A stretch of DNA of 64,000 bases, taken from contig NZ_CP016020.1 of assembly GCF_001889165.1 (NCBI RefSeq), positions 904,501 to 968,500 of the forward strand. Reading direction: 5' to 3'. A program made the position numbers and the translations under genes. Under the pieces are notes generated by a model. It searched no databases. It saw only the letters and a program-made list of their open reading frames with translations, and was not told the origin of the DNA. The stretch's first letter is position 1; each line of letters opens with the position of its first letter. Shown piece by piece: positions 16,548 to 25,597 of this stretch. The DNA is from Bacillus weihaiensis. GTDB lineage: Bacteria > Bacillota > Bacilli > Bacillales > Bacillaceae.

Positions 16548-16626
16548 GTTCCAATTGGACAAGCGTTCGCACGTTTTCCATTCCATAAATTCGGAATGGA
16601 AAAAAGAATGTGTCCATTTTCGGAAC
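16548..16626. promoter_or_regulatory. Candidate enhancer (UAS) for the sigma-54 activator
   Basis: A perfect 11-bp inverted repeat, TTTTCCATTCC (16574-16584) and GGAATGGAAAA (16593-16603), is flanked by an inverted pair of GTTCC-N3-TGGACA (16548-16561) and TGTCCA-N5-GGAAC (16611-16626). It lies about 45-100 bp upstream of the -24 element, where activators of this class bind. Confidence 0.6.
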
Positions 16627-16647
16627 TTTAAATCACCCTTTATATGT

Positions 16648-16663
16648 TGGCACACTACTTGCA
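16648..16663 (+). promoter_or_regulatory. Sigma-54 (-24/-12) promoter of the sco operon
   Basis: TGGCAC, five bases, TTGCA matches the sigma-54 consensus TGGCAC-N5-TTGCW exactly. It lies 34 bp before the scoA start codon. Transcription from it requires an AAA+ activator, and one is encoded immediately upstream. Confidence 0.92.
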
Positions 16664-16696
16664 ACATGAAGTATGTAAGCTGAAAGGAGGAGCATC

Positions 16697-17401
16697 GTGA
16701 AACCAATATATCATTCATTTCAAGAAGCTGTTCAAGAAATTAAGGATGGATCAACACTTATGGTTGGGGGCTTTGGACTTTGTGGAATACCTGAGAATCT
16801 CATTATTGCTTTAGTAGAAAAGGGTGTAAAAGACTTAACAATTATCTCAAATAACTGTGGAGTTGATGACTGGGGACTTGGGCTTTTATTAAAAAATAAA
16901 CAAATAAAGAAAATGGTCGCCTCATATGTAGGAGAAAATAAGGAATTTGAACGGCAAGTACTAGCAAATGAAATTGAGGTTGAGCTCATACCTCAAGGTA
17001 CGCTAGCCGAAAGAATTCGAGCGGGTGGGGCTGGAATTCCTGCGTTTTATACGCCAGCAGGTGTTGGAACCCCGATTGCAGAAGGGAGAGAGGTCAGAAG
17101 GTTTAACGGAAAAGAATATTTATTAGAAACCGCCTTAGTCGCTGATTTTAGTTTAGTTAGAGCAAGCAGAGCGGATAAGATGGGAAATCTCCAATATAAT
17201 AAAACCGCTCAAAACTTTAACCCTATGATTGCAGCAGCTGGGAAAATAACAATAGCTGAGGTCGAAGAATTAGTAGAAATCGGGGGAATTAATCCTCAAT
17301 ATATCCATACACCAAGTATCTATGTCCAGCATCTTATCTTAGGGAAGCAGGAAAAGCGAATTGAAAGGCGTACTGTTCGAAAGGAGGAAATCAATTCATG
17401 A
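16697..17401 (+). CDS. scoA: 3-oxoacid CoA-transferase subunit A (ScoA)
   Basis: The 234-residue subunit has the family I CoA-transferase pattern: the glycine-rich [14 protein letters not shown] near residue 22 (CoA-transferase signature 1) and a second conserved [16 protein letters not shown] near 110. With ScoB it moves CoA from succinyl-CoA to acetoacetate, making acetoacetyl-CoA for thiolase. The ATG follows AAAGGAGGAGCATC. The next gene overlaps by 4 bp, as expected for subunits made in equal amounts. It is the first gene of the sigma-54-dependent operon. Confidence 0.93.
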   Translation: MKPIYHSFQEAVQEIKDGSTLMVGGFGLCGIPENLIIALVEKGVKDLTIISNNCGVDDWGLGLLLKNKQIKKMVASYVGENKEFERQVLANEIEVELIPQGTLAERIRAGGAGIPAFYTPAGVGTPIAEGREVRRFNGKEYLLETALVADFSLVRASRADKMGNLQYNKTAQNFNPMIAAAGKITIAEVEELVEIGGINPQYIHTPSIYVQHLILGKQEKRIERRTVRKEEINS

Positions 17402-18063
17402 GTAAAGAAAATGTTCGTGAAAAGATTGCACGTCGAGCTGAGCAAGAAATTGAAAGCGGTTACTATGTAAACCTTGGAATTGGGATGCCTACTTTGGTTG
17501 CGAACTATATTCACGAAACTAAGCTTGTCGTTCTTCAATCAGAGAATGGTTTATTAGGAATCGGTCCATATCCATCTGAAGAGGATGTTGATGCTGATTT
17601 AATAAATGCAGGGAAAGAAACAGTCACGACTATACCAGGGTCTAGCTTCTTTAGCAGTGCTGAGTCATTTGCCATGATACGTGGTGGTCATATCGACATT
17701 GCCATTCTAGGCGGAATGGAAGTTTCAGAGAATGGTGATTTAGCAAATTGGATGATACCAGGAAAGATGATAAAAGGCATGGGCGGGGCCATGGATTTAG
17801 TTCATGGAGCGAAAAAAATTGTTGTCATAATGGAGCATGTATCAAAAAATGGACAATCGAAAATCGTTAAACAATGCAGCTTGCCATTAACGGGAAAGGG
17901 TGTAGTAGATCGTATCATTACAGATCGAGCCGTTATGGATGTGACTTCTGAAGGACTAGTTTTAACTGAGGTACTTGAAGGTTATACAGTTGAAGATGTT
18001 ATAAGCTCAACTGAAGCTAGTTTAATCGTTTCTGAACATGTGAAGCTAGAATCTTCTATGTAA
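17398..18063 (+). CDS. scoB: 3-oxoacid CoA-transferase subunit B (ScoB)
   Basis: The 221-residue subunit contains the catalytic glutamate in [16 protein letters not shown] (E49), which forms the glutamyl-CoA thioester in family I CoA-transferases. The [10 protein letters not shown] near residue 25 is also conserved. It forms the alpha2-beta2 enzyme with ScoA. Start ATG overlaps the scoA stop (ATGA), with AAAGGAGG before it. The transporter gene follows 28 bp downstream, with GGGGGATA as its ribosome site. Confidence 0.93.
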   Translation: MSKENVREKIARRAEQEIESGYYVNLGIGMPTLVANYIHETKLVVLQSENGLLGIGPYPSEEDVDADLINAGKETVTTIPGSSFFSSAESFAMIRGGHIDIAILGGMEVSENGDLANWMIPGKMIKGMGGAMDLVHGAKKIVVIMEHVSKNGQSKIVKQCSLPLTGKGVVDRIITDRAVMDVTSEGLVLTEVLEGYTVEDVISSTEASLIVSEHVKLESSM

Positions 18064-18091
18064 GAGTACGGCAAACAAAGGGGGATAATGT

Positions 18092-19411
18092 ATGTTAAGT
18101 ATGATTGGACTAATTGGTGGTTTAGCACTATTAATTTATTTAACCATGAAAGGGATGAACTTATTAGTAGCAGGTCCCTTATGTGCTTTATTTGTAGCAG
18201 TATTTAGTGGGCTTCCCCTCTTTCCTCAGCTAGTAGGAGAAGGTGAAGCGAACTTGGTAGGGAATTATATGTCAGGTTTTTCAGGGTTCATTGCTTCGTG
18301 GTATTTAATGTTTTTACTTGGAGCTATTTTTGGAAAAGTGATGGAGGATAGTGGAGCAGCAGATAGTGTTTCACAATGGATTGTAAGTAAGCTAGGGATG
18401 AAAAGAGCCGTGTTAGCGATTGTTATTGCTTGTGCTGTTTTAACCTATGGTGGAGTTAGCTTATTCGTTGTTGCATTCTCTGTATATCCTATGGCTGTTA
18501 GTTTATTTAGACAAGCGGATCTACCTCGTCGGTTTATTCCAGCAGCATTAGCATTTGGATCTGTTACCTTTACAATGACGTCTGCAGGATCGCCAGAAAT
18601 TCAAAACTGGATTCCAATTGAATATTTAGGTACATCTCCATATGCTGGCTGGGAAGTAAGTGCGATTGTTGCCGTATTCATGATGGTCTTTGGTTATTGG
18701 TGGTTAGGTCGCATGATTAAAAAGGCTGTTTCACGCGGGGAGAAATTTATTGCTCGTGAAAATGATCCAGTTAATGAAAATAAAGCACTGCCAAGTCCAA
18801 TCTCTGGTGTTATTCCATTGCTCGTCGTTTTAATTATTTCGTTCATTTTCCATGATTCCTTACAGCAATCTGCCTTAATAATTGCATTATTAGGTGGAGT
18901 CATTGCGACGTTCCTTTTAAATCGAACATATTTCAAATCCTTCTGGGATGCTGTTTCTGAAGGTACTCTAGGAGCTCTACTCGCACTTGGTAATACGGCA
19001 GCCGTGGTTGGCTTTGGTGGTGTTGCGAAGGCTGTACCAGCATTTGAAACAGCTGTTAATGCGATGACAAGTATCCCAGGTAGTCCGTTAATTGGTGGGG
19101 CAATTGCGGTTAGTGTGATCGCAGGTATGACAGGTTCTGCATCAGGTGGTCAGGCAATTGCTTTACCTTTATTAGCACCACATTATATTGATATGGGGGT
19201 AAATACAGAAGCACTTCACCGCGTAGTGTCTATTTCCTCTGGTGCATTAGACTCGCTTCCGCATAATGGTTATGTCGTAACAACCGTGCGAGCCATTTGT
19301 GGTGAGTCACATCAGGATGCTTATAATCCAGTAGGGGCATTAACCGTTATTGTTCCGTTACTAGGGGTAATATTAGCTATCATTCTCTTCTCTCTAGGAG
19401 TGGGAATTTAA
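18092..19411 (+). CDS. GntP-family permease, probably 3-hydroxybutyrate or acetoacetate uptake
   Basis: The 439-residue protein has about twelve hydrophobic segments and belongs to the GntP (gluconate:H+ symporter) family. Diagnostic stretches are SGFIASWYLMFLLGAIFGKVM, given here only as residues about 58-78, and AGMTGSASGGQAIALPLLAP near 343. The B. subtilis counterpart in a sco-linked cluster is YxjC. Its place between CoA-transferase and 3-hydroxybutyrate dehydrogenase argues for import of short hydroxy- or keto-acids rather than gluconate. That specificity is inference from context. Confidence 0.85.
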   Translation: MLSMIGLIGGLALLIYLTMKGMNLLVAGPLCALFVAVFSGLPLFPQLVGEGEANLVGNYMSGFSGFIASWYLMFLLGAIFGKVMEDSGAADSVSQWIVSKLGMKRAVLAIVIACAVLTYGGVSLFVVAFSVYPMAVSLFRQADLPRRFIPAALAFGSVTFTMTSAGSPEIQNWIPIEYLGTSPYAGWEVSAIVAVFMMVFGYWWLGRMIKKAVSRGEKFIARENDPVNENKALPSPISGVIPLLVVLIISFIFHDSLQQSALIIALLGGVIATFLLNRTYFKSFWDAVSEGTLGALLALGNTAAVVGFGGVAKAVPAFETAVNAMTSIPGSPLIGGAIAVSVIAGMTGSASGGQAIALPLLAPHYIDMGVNTEALHRVVSISSGALDSLPHNGYVVTTVRAICGESHQDAYNPVGALTVIVPLLGVILAIILFSLGVGI

Positions 19412-19432
19412 CAATATAGAATGAGGAGGTAG

Positions 19433-20215
19433 ATGGTGTTGGTTCAAGATCAGGTCGTACTCATTACTGGAGCAGCACAAGGCATCGGTTTTGAGATTGC
19501 AAAAGCTTTTGCTAAAGAAGGAGCAAAGGTTGTCTTAACAGATTTAAAAGAAGAACAAGTAAATGAAAGTGCACAATCATTACGTAATGAAGGCTATCAA
19601 TCTATTGGCTTGAAATGCGATGTGACAAAAGAACAGGAAATTATGGATGCTATTACGAAAGCTAGGGAAGAATTTGGAACGATTCATACGTTAATAAATA
19701 ACGCTGGCTTACAGCATGTATCCCATATTGAAGATTTTCCAACTGAAAAGTTCGAGCTTTTAACAAAGGTTATGCTTGTGGCCCCTTTTATTGCAACAAA
19801 GCATGTGTTTCCGATGATGAAGGAGCAAAAATTTGGTCGCATCTTAAACATTGCTTCTATAAACGGGCTAATTGGATTTTCAGGAAAAGCAGCCTATAAT
19901 AGTGCAAAGCACGGCGTAATTGGACTAACAAAAGTGGCGGCACTAGAAGGGGCTGAACATGGCGTTACCGTAAATGCATTATGTCCTGGATATGTCGATA
20001 CACCGCTAGTAAGAAACCAGCTGCAGGATTTAGCAAACACAAGAAATGTACCGTTTGAGGATGTAATTGAAGAGGTATTATATCCACTTATCCCGCAAAA
20101 AAGGTTATTAGATGTCCAAGAAATTGCCGATTATGCTCTTTTTCTAGCTAGTGATAAGGCGAAAGGGGTAACAGGGCAAGCTGTCGTATTGGATGGTGGG
20201 TATACGGTCCAATAA
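19433..20215 (+). CDS. 3-hydroxybutyrate dehydrogenase (SDR family)
   Basis: The 260-residue short-chain dehydrogenase has TGAAQGIG (NAD-binding glycine motif) near residue 14, NNAG near 91, the active-site SINGLIGFSGKAAYNSAKHG with Tyr and Lys near 155, and a C-terminal VLDGGYTVQ. PEDH/BdhA-type enzymes oxidise (R)-3-hydroxybutyrate to acetoacetate, which ScoAB then activates. The ATG at 19433 is only 3 bases from AGGAGG; the following GTG (19436) or TTG (19439) has better spacing, so the true N-terminus may be one or two residues shorter. It is the last gene of the operon. Confidence 0.9.
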   Translation: MVLVQDQVVLITGAAQGIGFEIAKAFAKEGAKVVLTDLKEEQVNESAQSLRNEGYQSIGLKCDVTKEQEIMDAITKAREEFGTIHTLINNAGLQHVSHIEDFPTEKFELLTKVMLVAPFIATKHVFPMMKEQKFGRILNIASINGLIGFSGKAAYNSAKHGVIGLTKVAALEGAEHGVTVNALCPGYVDTPLVRNQLQDLANTRNVPFEDVIEEVLYPLIPQKRLLDVQEIADYALFLASDKAKGVTGQAVVLDGGYTVQ

Positions 20216-20284
20216 ATAGGAGTCTTTTCACTTTCTATTTATGGTCAAAATCAAATGAAATGAAGGTTATCAAAGTGACCTTTT

Positions 20285-20318
20285 AGCGTGAATTCACATA
20301 CGAATTCACGCTTTTACT
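20285..20318 (+). terminator. Terminator of the sco operon
   Basis: AGCGTGAATTC (20285-20295) and GAATTCACGCT (20302-20312) form an 11-bp stem with a 6-base loop and a short T-run. Confidence 0.85.
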
Positions 20319-20433
20319 ATTTTCACCCAATTATCTGTTTTGGACACAGAGCCTGTCGTTAAAAGTTTATATGAATACAAGGTTTACTTTCCATAAGGAC
20401 CAAAGTAAATTCTTATGAAACATGGGAATAAAC

Positions 20434-20462
20434 TTGCATATCGTGAGAAAGTTTTATAAAAT
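20434..20462 (+). promoter_or_regulatory. Probable sigma-A promoter of leuS
   Basis: TTGCAT (20434-20439), 17 bases, TAAAAT (20457-20462). It would start a leader of about 365 nt that contains the T-box. Confidence 0.5.
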
Positions 20463-20489
20463 GTTCTTAAATATACGAAATGAACGGTG

Positions 20490-20727
20490 AAAAGGAATAG
20501 TAATTAGTGTAATTAGGTTTAGAGAGTTGACGGGTGGTGCAAGTCAATCCAATGGACTAATGAACTCGCCTTTGAGTTACAAATGTGAACACCTTAGAGG
20601 GTAAGTAATGTTTGTCGTAAATCCACGTTACGGATATCAAAGTGGGCATAATAGCATTATGCCAATATTGGGTGGTACCACGGGAATCAAACCTCTCGTC
20701 CCTTTCTGGGATGTGGGGTTTTTTCTA
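20490..20727 (+). ncRNA. T-box leader (leucine-specific) controlling leuS
   Basis: The diagnostic T-box sequence TGGGTGGTACCACGGGAA lies at 20669-20686. Upstream, AGAGAGTTGACGGGTGG belongs to stem I. A candidate specifier codon CTC (leucine) lies at 20565-20567 in the usual GAA-NNN context. The antiterminator/terminator switch ends with a stem (AAACCTCTCGTCCC against GGGATGTGGGGTTT) and a T-run at 20720-20726. Uncharged tRNA-Leu should pair with the leader and allow read-through into leuS. The leader was read by motif; the full fold was not computed. Confidence 0.92.
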
Positions 20728-20837
20728 TTGGTATGCTTTTGCTACTCGGTTGGTCATGATAAGAAGAAACGCCTACTTTGATCCGTTCAAGCGGATAATT
20801 AGTATATAGATGTACATAGAAAGAAGGAGGATATAAG

Positions 20838-23252
20838 ATGAGCTTTCAACATCAAGAAATGGAGAAAAAATGGCAAGATTACTGGCTACAAAATAAAACA
20901 TTTAAAACAACCGAGGATTCAGACAAGCCGAAATTCTATGCTTTAGATATGTTTCCATATCCATCTGGTGCAGGCTTACACGTAGGTCATCCAGAAGGAT
21001 ACACAGCAACAGATATTTTATCGCGTATGAAGCGTATGCAAGGATTCAATGTACTTCATCCAATGGGATGGGACGCATTTGGTTTACCAGCGGAGCAATA
21101 TGCGTTAGATACTGGAAATGATCCAGCGGAATTTACAAAGCAAAATATTGATAACTTCAGAAGACAAATTCAAGCGCTTGGTTTTTCTTATGATTGGGAT
21201 CGTGAAGTGAACACGACAGATCCTGGTTATTACAAGTGGACACAGTGGATTTTCTTACAGCTTTACAAAAAAGGATTGGCGTATGTAGATGAAGTACCTG
21301 TTAACTGGTGCCCTGCATTAGGTACAGTTCTAGCAAATGAAGAAGTCATTGACGGGAAAAGTGAACGTGGTGGACATCCAGTTGAACGTCGTCCAATGAA
21401 GCAATGGATGCTAAAAATTACTGCATATGCTGACCGTTTACTTGAAGACCTTGAAGAAGTAGATTGGCCAGAAAGCATCAAGGATATGCAGAGAAACTGG
21501 ATTGGTCGTTCAGAAGGTGCTCATGTAACATTTGATATTGAGGGACATGATGATCAATTTACAGTATTTACAACACGTCCTGATACACTTTTCGGCGCAA
21601 CATATGCGGTTCTTGCTCCAGAGCATAGCCTTATTTCAACTATTGCGACACAAGAACAAAAGGCTGCTGTTGATGCTTATATCGACCAAGTAAAACATAA
21701 GAGTGATTTAGAGCGTACAGAGCTTTCTAAGGAAAAATCAGGCGTATTTACAGGTGCATATGCAATTAACCCTGTAAATGGTGAGAAAATGCCAATTTGG
21801 ATTGCTGATTATGTCCTTGTAACATATGGTACGGGTGCAATCATGGCAGTTCCGGCACATGATGAACGTGATTATGAGTTTGCTGTGAAATTCGAGCTTC
21901 CGATTAAAGAAGTTGTTAGTGGTGGCGATGTTTCTAAAGAAGCATACACAGGTGATGGAGAGCATGTGAACTCCGACTTCTTAAATGGTCTTGGAAAACT
22001 AGAAGCAATTGAAAAAGCGATTGCTTGGTTAGAAGAAAACAACAAAGGTGAAAAGAAAGTAACGTACCGTCTTCGTGATTGGTTATTTAGCCGTCAACGA
22101 TACTGGGGTGAACCAATTCCTATTATCCACTGGGAAGATGGAACCATGTCAGCTGTTCCAGAAGAAGAGCTTCCACTTGTTTTACCAAAAACAACGGAAA
22201 TAAAGCCTTCAGGTACAGGAGAATCACCATTAGCAATTATTGAGGATTTTGTTCATGTCGTTGATCCTGTAACAGGAAAAAAAGGTCGTCGTGAAACAAA
22301 TACAATGCCACAGTGGGCAGGTAGCTGCTGGTATTATATCCGTTATATTGATCCAGATAACAGTGAGGCACTTGCAGATGCAGATAAACTAAAAGAGTGG
22401 CTTCCTGTTGATATTTATATCGGAGGGGCTGAGCATGCGGTTCTTCACTTACTTTATGCTCGTTTTTGGCACAAGGTTTTATATGATTTAGGTGTTGTTC
22501 ATACAAAAGAGCCTTTCCAAAAACTATTTAACCAAGGGATGATCCTAGGTGAAAATAATGAGAAAATGAGTAAATCAAAAGGTAATGTTGTAAATCCAGA
22601 TGAGATTGTTGCTTCACATGGTGCCGATACACTTCGCCTTTACGAAATGTTCATGGGTCCACTTGATGCATCAATTGCATGGTCAACAACTGGACTTGAT
22701 GGCGCACGACGTTTCTTAGATCGTATTTGGCGTTTATTCATTGAAGATAACGGTGAATTAAGCCCTAAAATAACGAATGATTCTAGTGATACTCTTGAGC
22801 GTGTTTATCATCAAACCGTGAAAAAAGTAACAGAGGATATGGAGGGCTTACGCTTTAATACGGCCATTTCTCAGCTAATGGTTTTCATTAATGAAGCATA
22901 TAAGGCGACGGTTCTACCAAAAGAATACGTAGAAGGCTTTGTTAAGCTACTTTCTCCAATTGCGCCTCACCTTGCTGAAGAGCTTTGGAATAAGCTTGGC
23001 TACAGTACAACAATTGCTTATGACGCATGGCCTGCTTTCGACGAAGCAAAGCTTGTTGAAAATGAAGTGGAAATTGTTGTTCAAGTGAATGGTAAAGTGA
23101 GAGCAAAGCTATCTGTAGCTAAAGATGTGACAAAAGATCAGCTTGAAGAAATTGCCCTTGCTGATGATCGTGTTAAAGAACAAATTGAAGGAAAAACAAT
23201 TCGTAAAGTGATTGCCGTACCTGGTAAGCTAGTTAATATTGTTGCGAATTAA
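20838..23252 (+). CDS. leuS: Leucyl-tRNA synthetase
   Basis: The 804-residue class I synthetase has the HIGH box as HVGH (residues 48-51, [15 protein letters not shown]) and KMSKS within EKMSKSKGN near residue 577. The editing (CP1) domain lies in between with [13 protein letters not shown] near 243 and [16 protein letters not shown] near 333. It attaches leucine to tRNA-Leu. Length equals that of Bacillus LeuRS. Start follows AGAAGGAGGATATAAG. Expression is controlled by the T-box leader upstream, and a hairpin terminator follows. Confidence 0.98.
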   Translation: MSFQHQEMEKKWQDYWLQNKTFKTTEDSDKPKFYALDMFPYPSGAGLHVGHPEGYTATDILSRMKRMQGFNVLHPMGWDAFGLPAEQYALDTGNDPAEFTKQNIDNFRRQIQALGFSYDWDREVNTTDPGYYKWTQWIFLQLYKKGLAYVDEVPVNWCPALGTVLANEEVIDGKSERGGHPVERRPMKQWMLKITAYADRLLEDLEEVDWPESIKDMQRNWIGRSEGAHVTFDIEGHDDQFTVFTTRPDTLFGATYAVLAPEHSLISTIATQEQKAAVDAYIDQVKHKSDLERTELSKEKSGVFTGAYAINPVNGEKMPIWIADYVLVTYGTGAIMAVPAHDERDYEFAVKFELPIKEVVSGGDVSKEAYTGDGEHVNSDFLNGLGKLEAIEKAIAWLEENNKGEKKVTYRLRDWLFSRQRYWGEPIPIIHWEDGTMSAVPEEELPLVLPKTTEIKPSGTGESPLAIIEDFVHVVDPVTGKKGRRETNTMPQWAGSCWYYIRYIDPDNSEALADADKLKEWLPVDIYIGGAEHAVLHLLYARFWHKVLYDLGVVHTKEPFQKLFNQGMILGENNEKMSKSKGNVVNPDEIVASHGADTLRLYEMFMGPLDASIAWSTTGLDGARRFLDRIWRLFIEDNGELSPKITNDSSDTLERVYHQTVKKVTEDMEGLRFNTAISQLMVFINEAYKATVLPKEYVEGFVKLLSPIAPHLAEELWNKLGYSTTIAYDAWPAFDEAKLVENEVEIVVQVNGKVRAKLSVAKDVTKDQLEEIALADDRVKEQIEGKTIRKVIAVPGKLVNIVAN

Positions 23253-23260
23253 GACAGAGA

Positions 23261-23295
23261 AACAGAGGCAGGGGACACCTTACCTCTGTTTTTTC
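23261..23295 (+). terminator. Terminator of leuS
   Basis: AACAGAGG (23261-23268) and CCTCTGTT (23283-23290) with a T-run after it. The loop carries GGGGACACC. Confidence 0.75.
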
Positions 23296-23421
23296 TAGGA
23301 AAATAGTTAGCAGAATAAATGTTTAGAGTGGGGTTTAGGTAATTCAAAGGGAAGAGTGAAGAAGACATGACCAAATGAAGGAGCGGTCAACGTCGTTTAC
23401 TGGAATCCGCCCTGGTCACTT

Positions 23422-23430
23422 TGGTATAAT
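23422..23430 (+). promoter_or_regulatory. Extended -10 promoter of ytwF
   Basis: TGGTATAAT is a perfect TATAAT with the extended TG motif, 31 bp before the rhodanese start codon. No good -35 box is present. Confidence 0.55.
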
Positions 23431-23460
23431 TCAACTATTAAAACTGAGAGGATGTCCGTA

Positions 23461-23781
23461 ATGATTGAAATCAAAGAAATGAGTCCTGAAGAAATTCAAG
23501 AAAAGCTAGATAAAGGCGAAGAGCTAGAATTAATTGATGTACGAGAAGATGAGGAAGTAGAAGCTGGAATGATTCCACAAGCAAAACATATCCGAATGAA
23601 TGATATACCTGATCAATTGGATGCGATTGATAAAGACAAAGAAACAATTTTTATTTGTCGATCAGGAGCTCGAAGTGGAAATGTTTGTGCTTATCTGCAA
23701 GATAAAGGATACAATGTTGTCAATATGGCAGGTGGCATGCTCGACTATAAAGGGGAAACGAAACCTAAAAGTCAAGTGTAA
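23461..23781 (+). CDS. ytwF: Rhodanese-domain protein YtwF
   Basis: A single rhodanese domain of 106 residues, with the active-site loop IFICRSGARSGNV near residue 62 (catalytic cysteine followed by RSGARS) and ELIDVREDEEVEAGMIPQA near 23. Such proteins carry sulfur as a persulfide in tRNA or cofactor thiolation. The ATG at 23452 touches the GAGAGG ribosome site, while the ATG at 23461 (MIEIKEMSPEE) is 9 bases away, so I use the second. A shortened palindromic element follows the stop directly. Confidence 0.88.
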   Translation: MIEIKEMSPEEIQEKLDKGEELELIDVREDEEVEAGMIPQAKHIRMNDIPDQLDAIDKDKETIFICRSGARSGNVCAYLQDKGYNVVNMAGGMLDYKGETKPKSQV

Positions 23782-23784
23782 GAA

Positions 23785-23839
23785 AAGAAGGGGGTGGGAC
23801 AAAACAAAGAGCCAGGCACTACTGTCCCAGCCCCTTCTT
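23785..23839. repeat. Palindromic intergenic element, family 1, deletion derivative (55 bp)
   Basis: The ends are the same as in the full copies: a left arm reading GGGTGGGACA then AAACAAAGAGCCAGGCAC, and a right arm CTGTCCCAGCCCC. The roughly 70-bp centre is missing. The two ends pair as a 17-bp stem with one mismatch (positions 23785-23801 with 23823-23839). It follows ytwF by 3 bp and could terminate it and the convergent cse60. Confidence 0.88.
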
Positions 23840-23856
23840 GCCTATTTTTTTATTAT

Positions 23857-24045
23857 CTACTCTTTTACACTATAGATGACTAAAGCCGAATAACAATAAA
23901 GTTGCTCACCATCTTCATCCGTTGAGACAGATACACTATACTTTATATCCTTTACCTGATTCTCGCTTAAATCAGAAAGAAACTCGTTTAGCTCGTCCTC
24001 AAGATCTTTCTCATGCTCCTCATCAAACAAAGCTACTTTGACCAT
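23857..24045 (-). CDS. cse60: Sporulation protein Cse60 family (YteV)
   Basis: The 62-residue acidic protein begins MVKVALFDEEHEKDLEDEL and ends with DGEQLYCYSALVIYS, the pattern of the small Cse60 family. The B. subtilis member is made in the mother cell under sigma-E. The ATG at 24045 lies 9 bases after GGAT; the GTG at 24054 adjoins the ribosome site. Its molecular role is unknown. The gene is convergent with ytwF. Confidence 0.8.
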   Translation of the reverse strand: MVKVALFDEEHEKDLEDELNEFLSDLSENQVKDIKYSVSVSTDEDGEQLYCYSALVIYSVKE

Positions 24046-24122
24046 CCAATTCACATCCTATCTTTGGAAAATGTCATTTAGTATACTTTATTTCGTCATG
24101 AGGAGGAATATGACTTGTCCTT

Positions 24123-25391
24123 TTAAAAAGCGTTTGAGTAAAGAGCGGCATTAACTCCAGCTAGTCGACCTGTCACAAGAGCAGATGTGATATTATAGCC
24201 ACCGGTATACCCATGAATATCTAAGATCTCTCCACAAAAATAAAGTCCCTCTTGTAGCTTGGAGGACATTTCTTTTGGATGAATTTCTTTTACTGAAACC
24301 CCTCCGCCTGTCACAAATGCCTTCTCTAGTGATAATGTCCCATGCACGTTAAATTGGAATTGTTTGCAGTCTTTTACAAATAAACGTAATTTTTCGTTTG
24401 AAAGATTATCAGACGTAACGAGTGGGTCTATTTCATTCTTTTCTAGTAAAAATAAGAGATATCTTTCTGGTAGAAGCCCCTTTAAGACATTTTTTATCGC
24501 CTTTTTCGAATCTTCCTTTAGATCACGGGCGATTTGCTGGAACAATTGCTCTTCATTCATTTCTGGTAGTGCATCAATACTTACTGTAACAGATGTACTT
24601 TTGAATTTTTTCATCGCCTTTACGACGTATTGACTACATCGTAAAACCGCGGGTCCTGAGAGACCAAAATGTGTAAAAATCATATCCATTTTGTGTGTAA
24701 TAATTGGTTTTCCTTTGGGATTAAGAACACTTAAGGCTACGTCCCGTAATGAAAGACCTTGTAACGTCTTATTTTGAATAAATGGCTCATTTGAAGTGAC
24801 AGGGACTTCCGTCGGGAAGAGCTCTGTAATTGTATGACCGGCTTTCTCGGCCCAAGAATAACCATCCCCTGTGCTACCTGTGTGAGGAACGCTTTTTCCA
24901 CCAACCGCCAATACGACCGATTTTGTATAGATAAGGTCTCCACTTACAAGTTGTATTTCATGCTGTGATTCACCGTAATTGATTTCCTTTACAGGCTCAT
25001 TCGTCCGAATATCTACACGTAAACGAGCTAATTCGTTAACAAGAGCATCTACTACCGACTGTGCTTTGTCTGTAACAGGGAACATTCGGCCATGATCCTC
25101 TTCCTTCAATTGAATGCCAAGGTTTTCAAAAAAGGAGATGATATCCTCATTACTAAATTCTGAAAATGCACTATATAAAAACCTCCCGTTCCCGGGGATG
25201 TGCTTGATAATTTCATCGATTGGAAGTCGATTTGTCACATTACAGCGTCCACCGCCTGAAATCGCGAGCTTCCTTCCTAGCTTATTACCTTTATCAATGA
25301 GTAGCACCTTAGCACCTTTTTCGCCAGCGGCAATAGCAGCCATTAATCCAGAAGGACCGCCACCAATAACCACTACATCATATTTATTCAT
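24123..25391 (-). CDS. ytfP: HI0933-family FAD-dependent oxidoreductase YtfP
   Basis: The 422-residue flavoprotein opens with the dinucleotide-binding motif [19 protein letters not shown] at residues about 6-24. The family signature [16 protein letters not shown] follows near 40, and a C-terminal FAD-contact [16 protein letters not shown] near 395. Members of the BaiN/HI0933 family bind FAD tightly; their substrates are mostly unknown. The start MNKYD follows GAAGGTGTGAACGAA. The frame is open 29 codons upstream, without a ribosome site. It is divergent from ytgP. Confidence 0.88.
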   Translation of the reverse strand: MNKYDVVVIGGGPSGLMAAIAAGEKGAKVLLIDKGNKLGRKLAISGGGRCNVTNRLPIDEIIKHIPGNGRFLYSAFSEFSNEDIISFFENLGIQLKEEDHGRMFPVTDKAQSVVDALVNELARLRVDIRTNEPVKEINYGESQHEIQLVSGDLIYTKSVVLAVGGKSVPHTGSTGDGYSWAEKAGHTITELFPTEVPVTSNEPFIQNKTLQGLSLRDVALSVLNPKGKPIITHKMDMIFTHFGLSGPAVLRCSQYVVKAMKKFKSTSVTVSIDALPEMNEEQLFQQIARDLKEDSKKAIKNVLKGLLPERYLLFLLEKNEIDPLVTSDNLSNEKLRLFVKDCKQFQFNVHGTLSLEKAFVTGGGVSVKEIHPKEMSSKLQEGLYFCGEILDIHGYTGGYNITSALVTGRLAGVNAALYSNAF

Positions 25392-25597
25392 TTCGTTCAC
25401 ACCTTCATTTTTCGTTCTCTGTTCCTCATAATAAAGCTGAACAATAAAAAAAGCAAAAATTAATTTGATCTTGACCAAAGCCTTGTATCCTTTTTAGAGA
25501 GAAAATAAGACATAGACAAACATATGGTATAACGTAACGTTTGTGGTAAAATAGAAAAGTTGAATCTTCATATTGAGAAGAATGGTGAATTTAAACG

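Noticed and set aside
21263-22506. Minus-strand open frames inside leuS
   Set aside because: Antisense shadows of the leuS frame without ribosome sites or conserved motifs.
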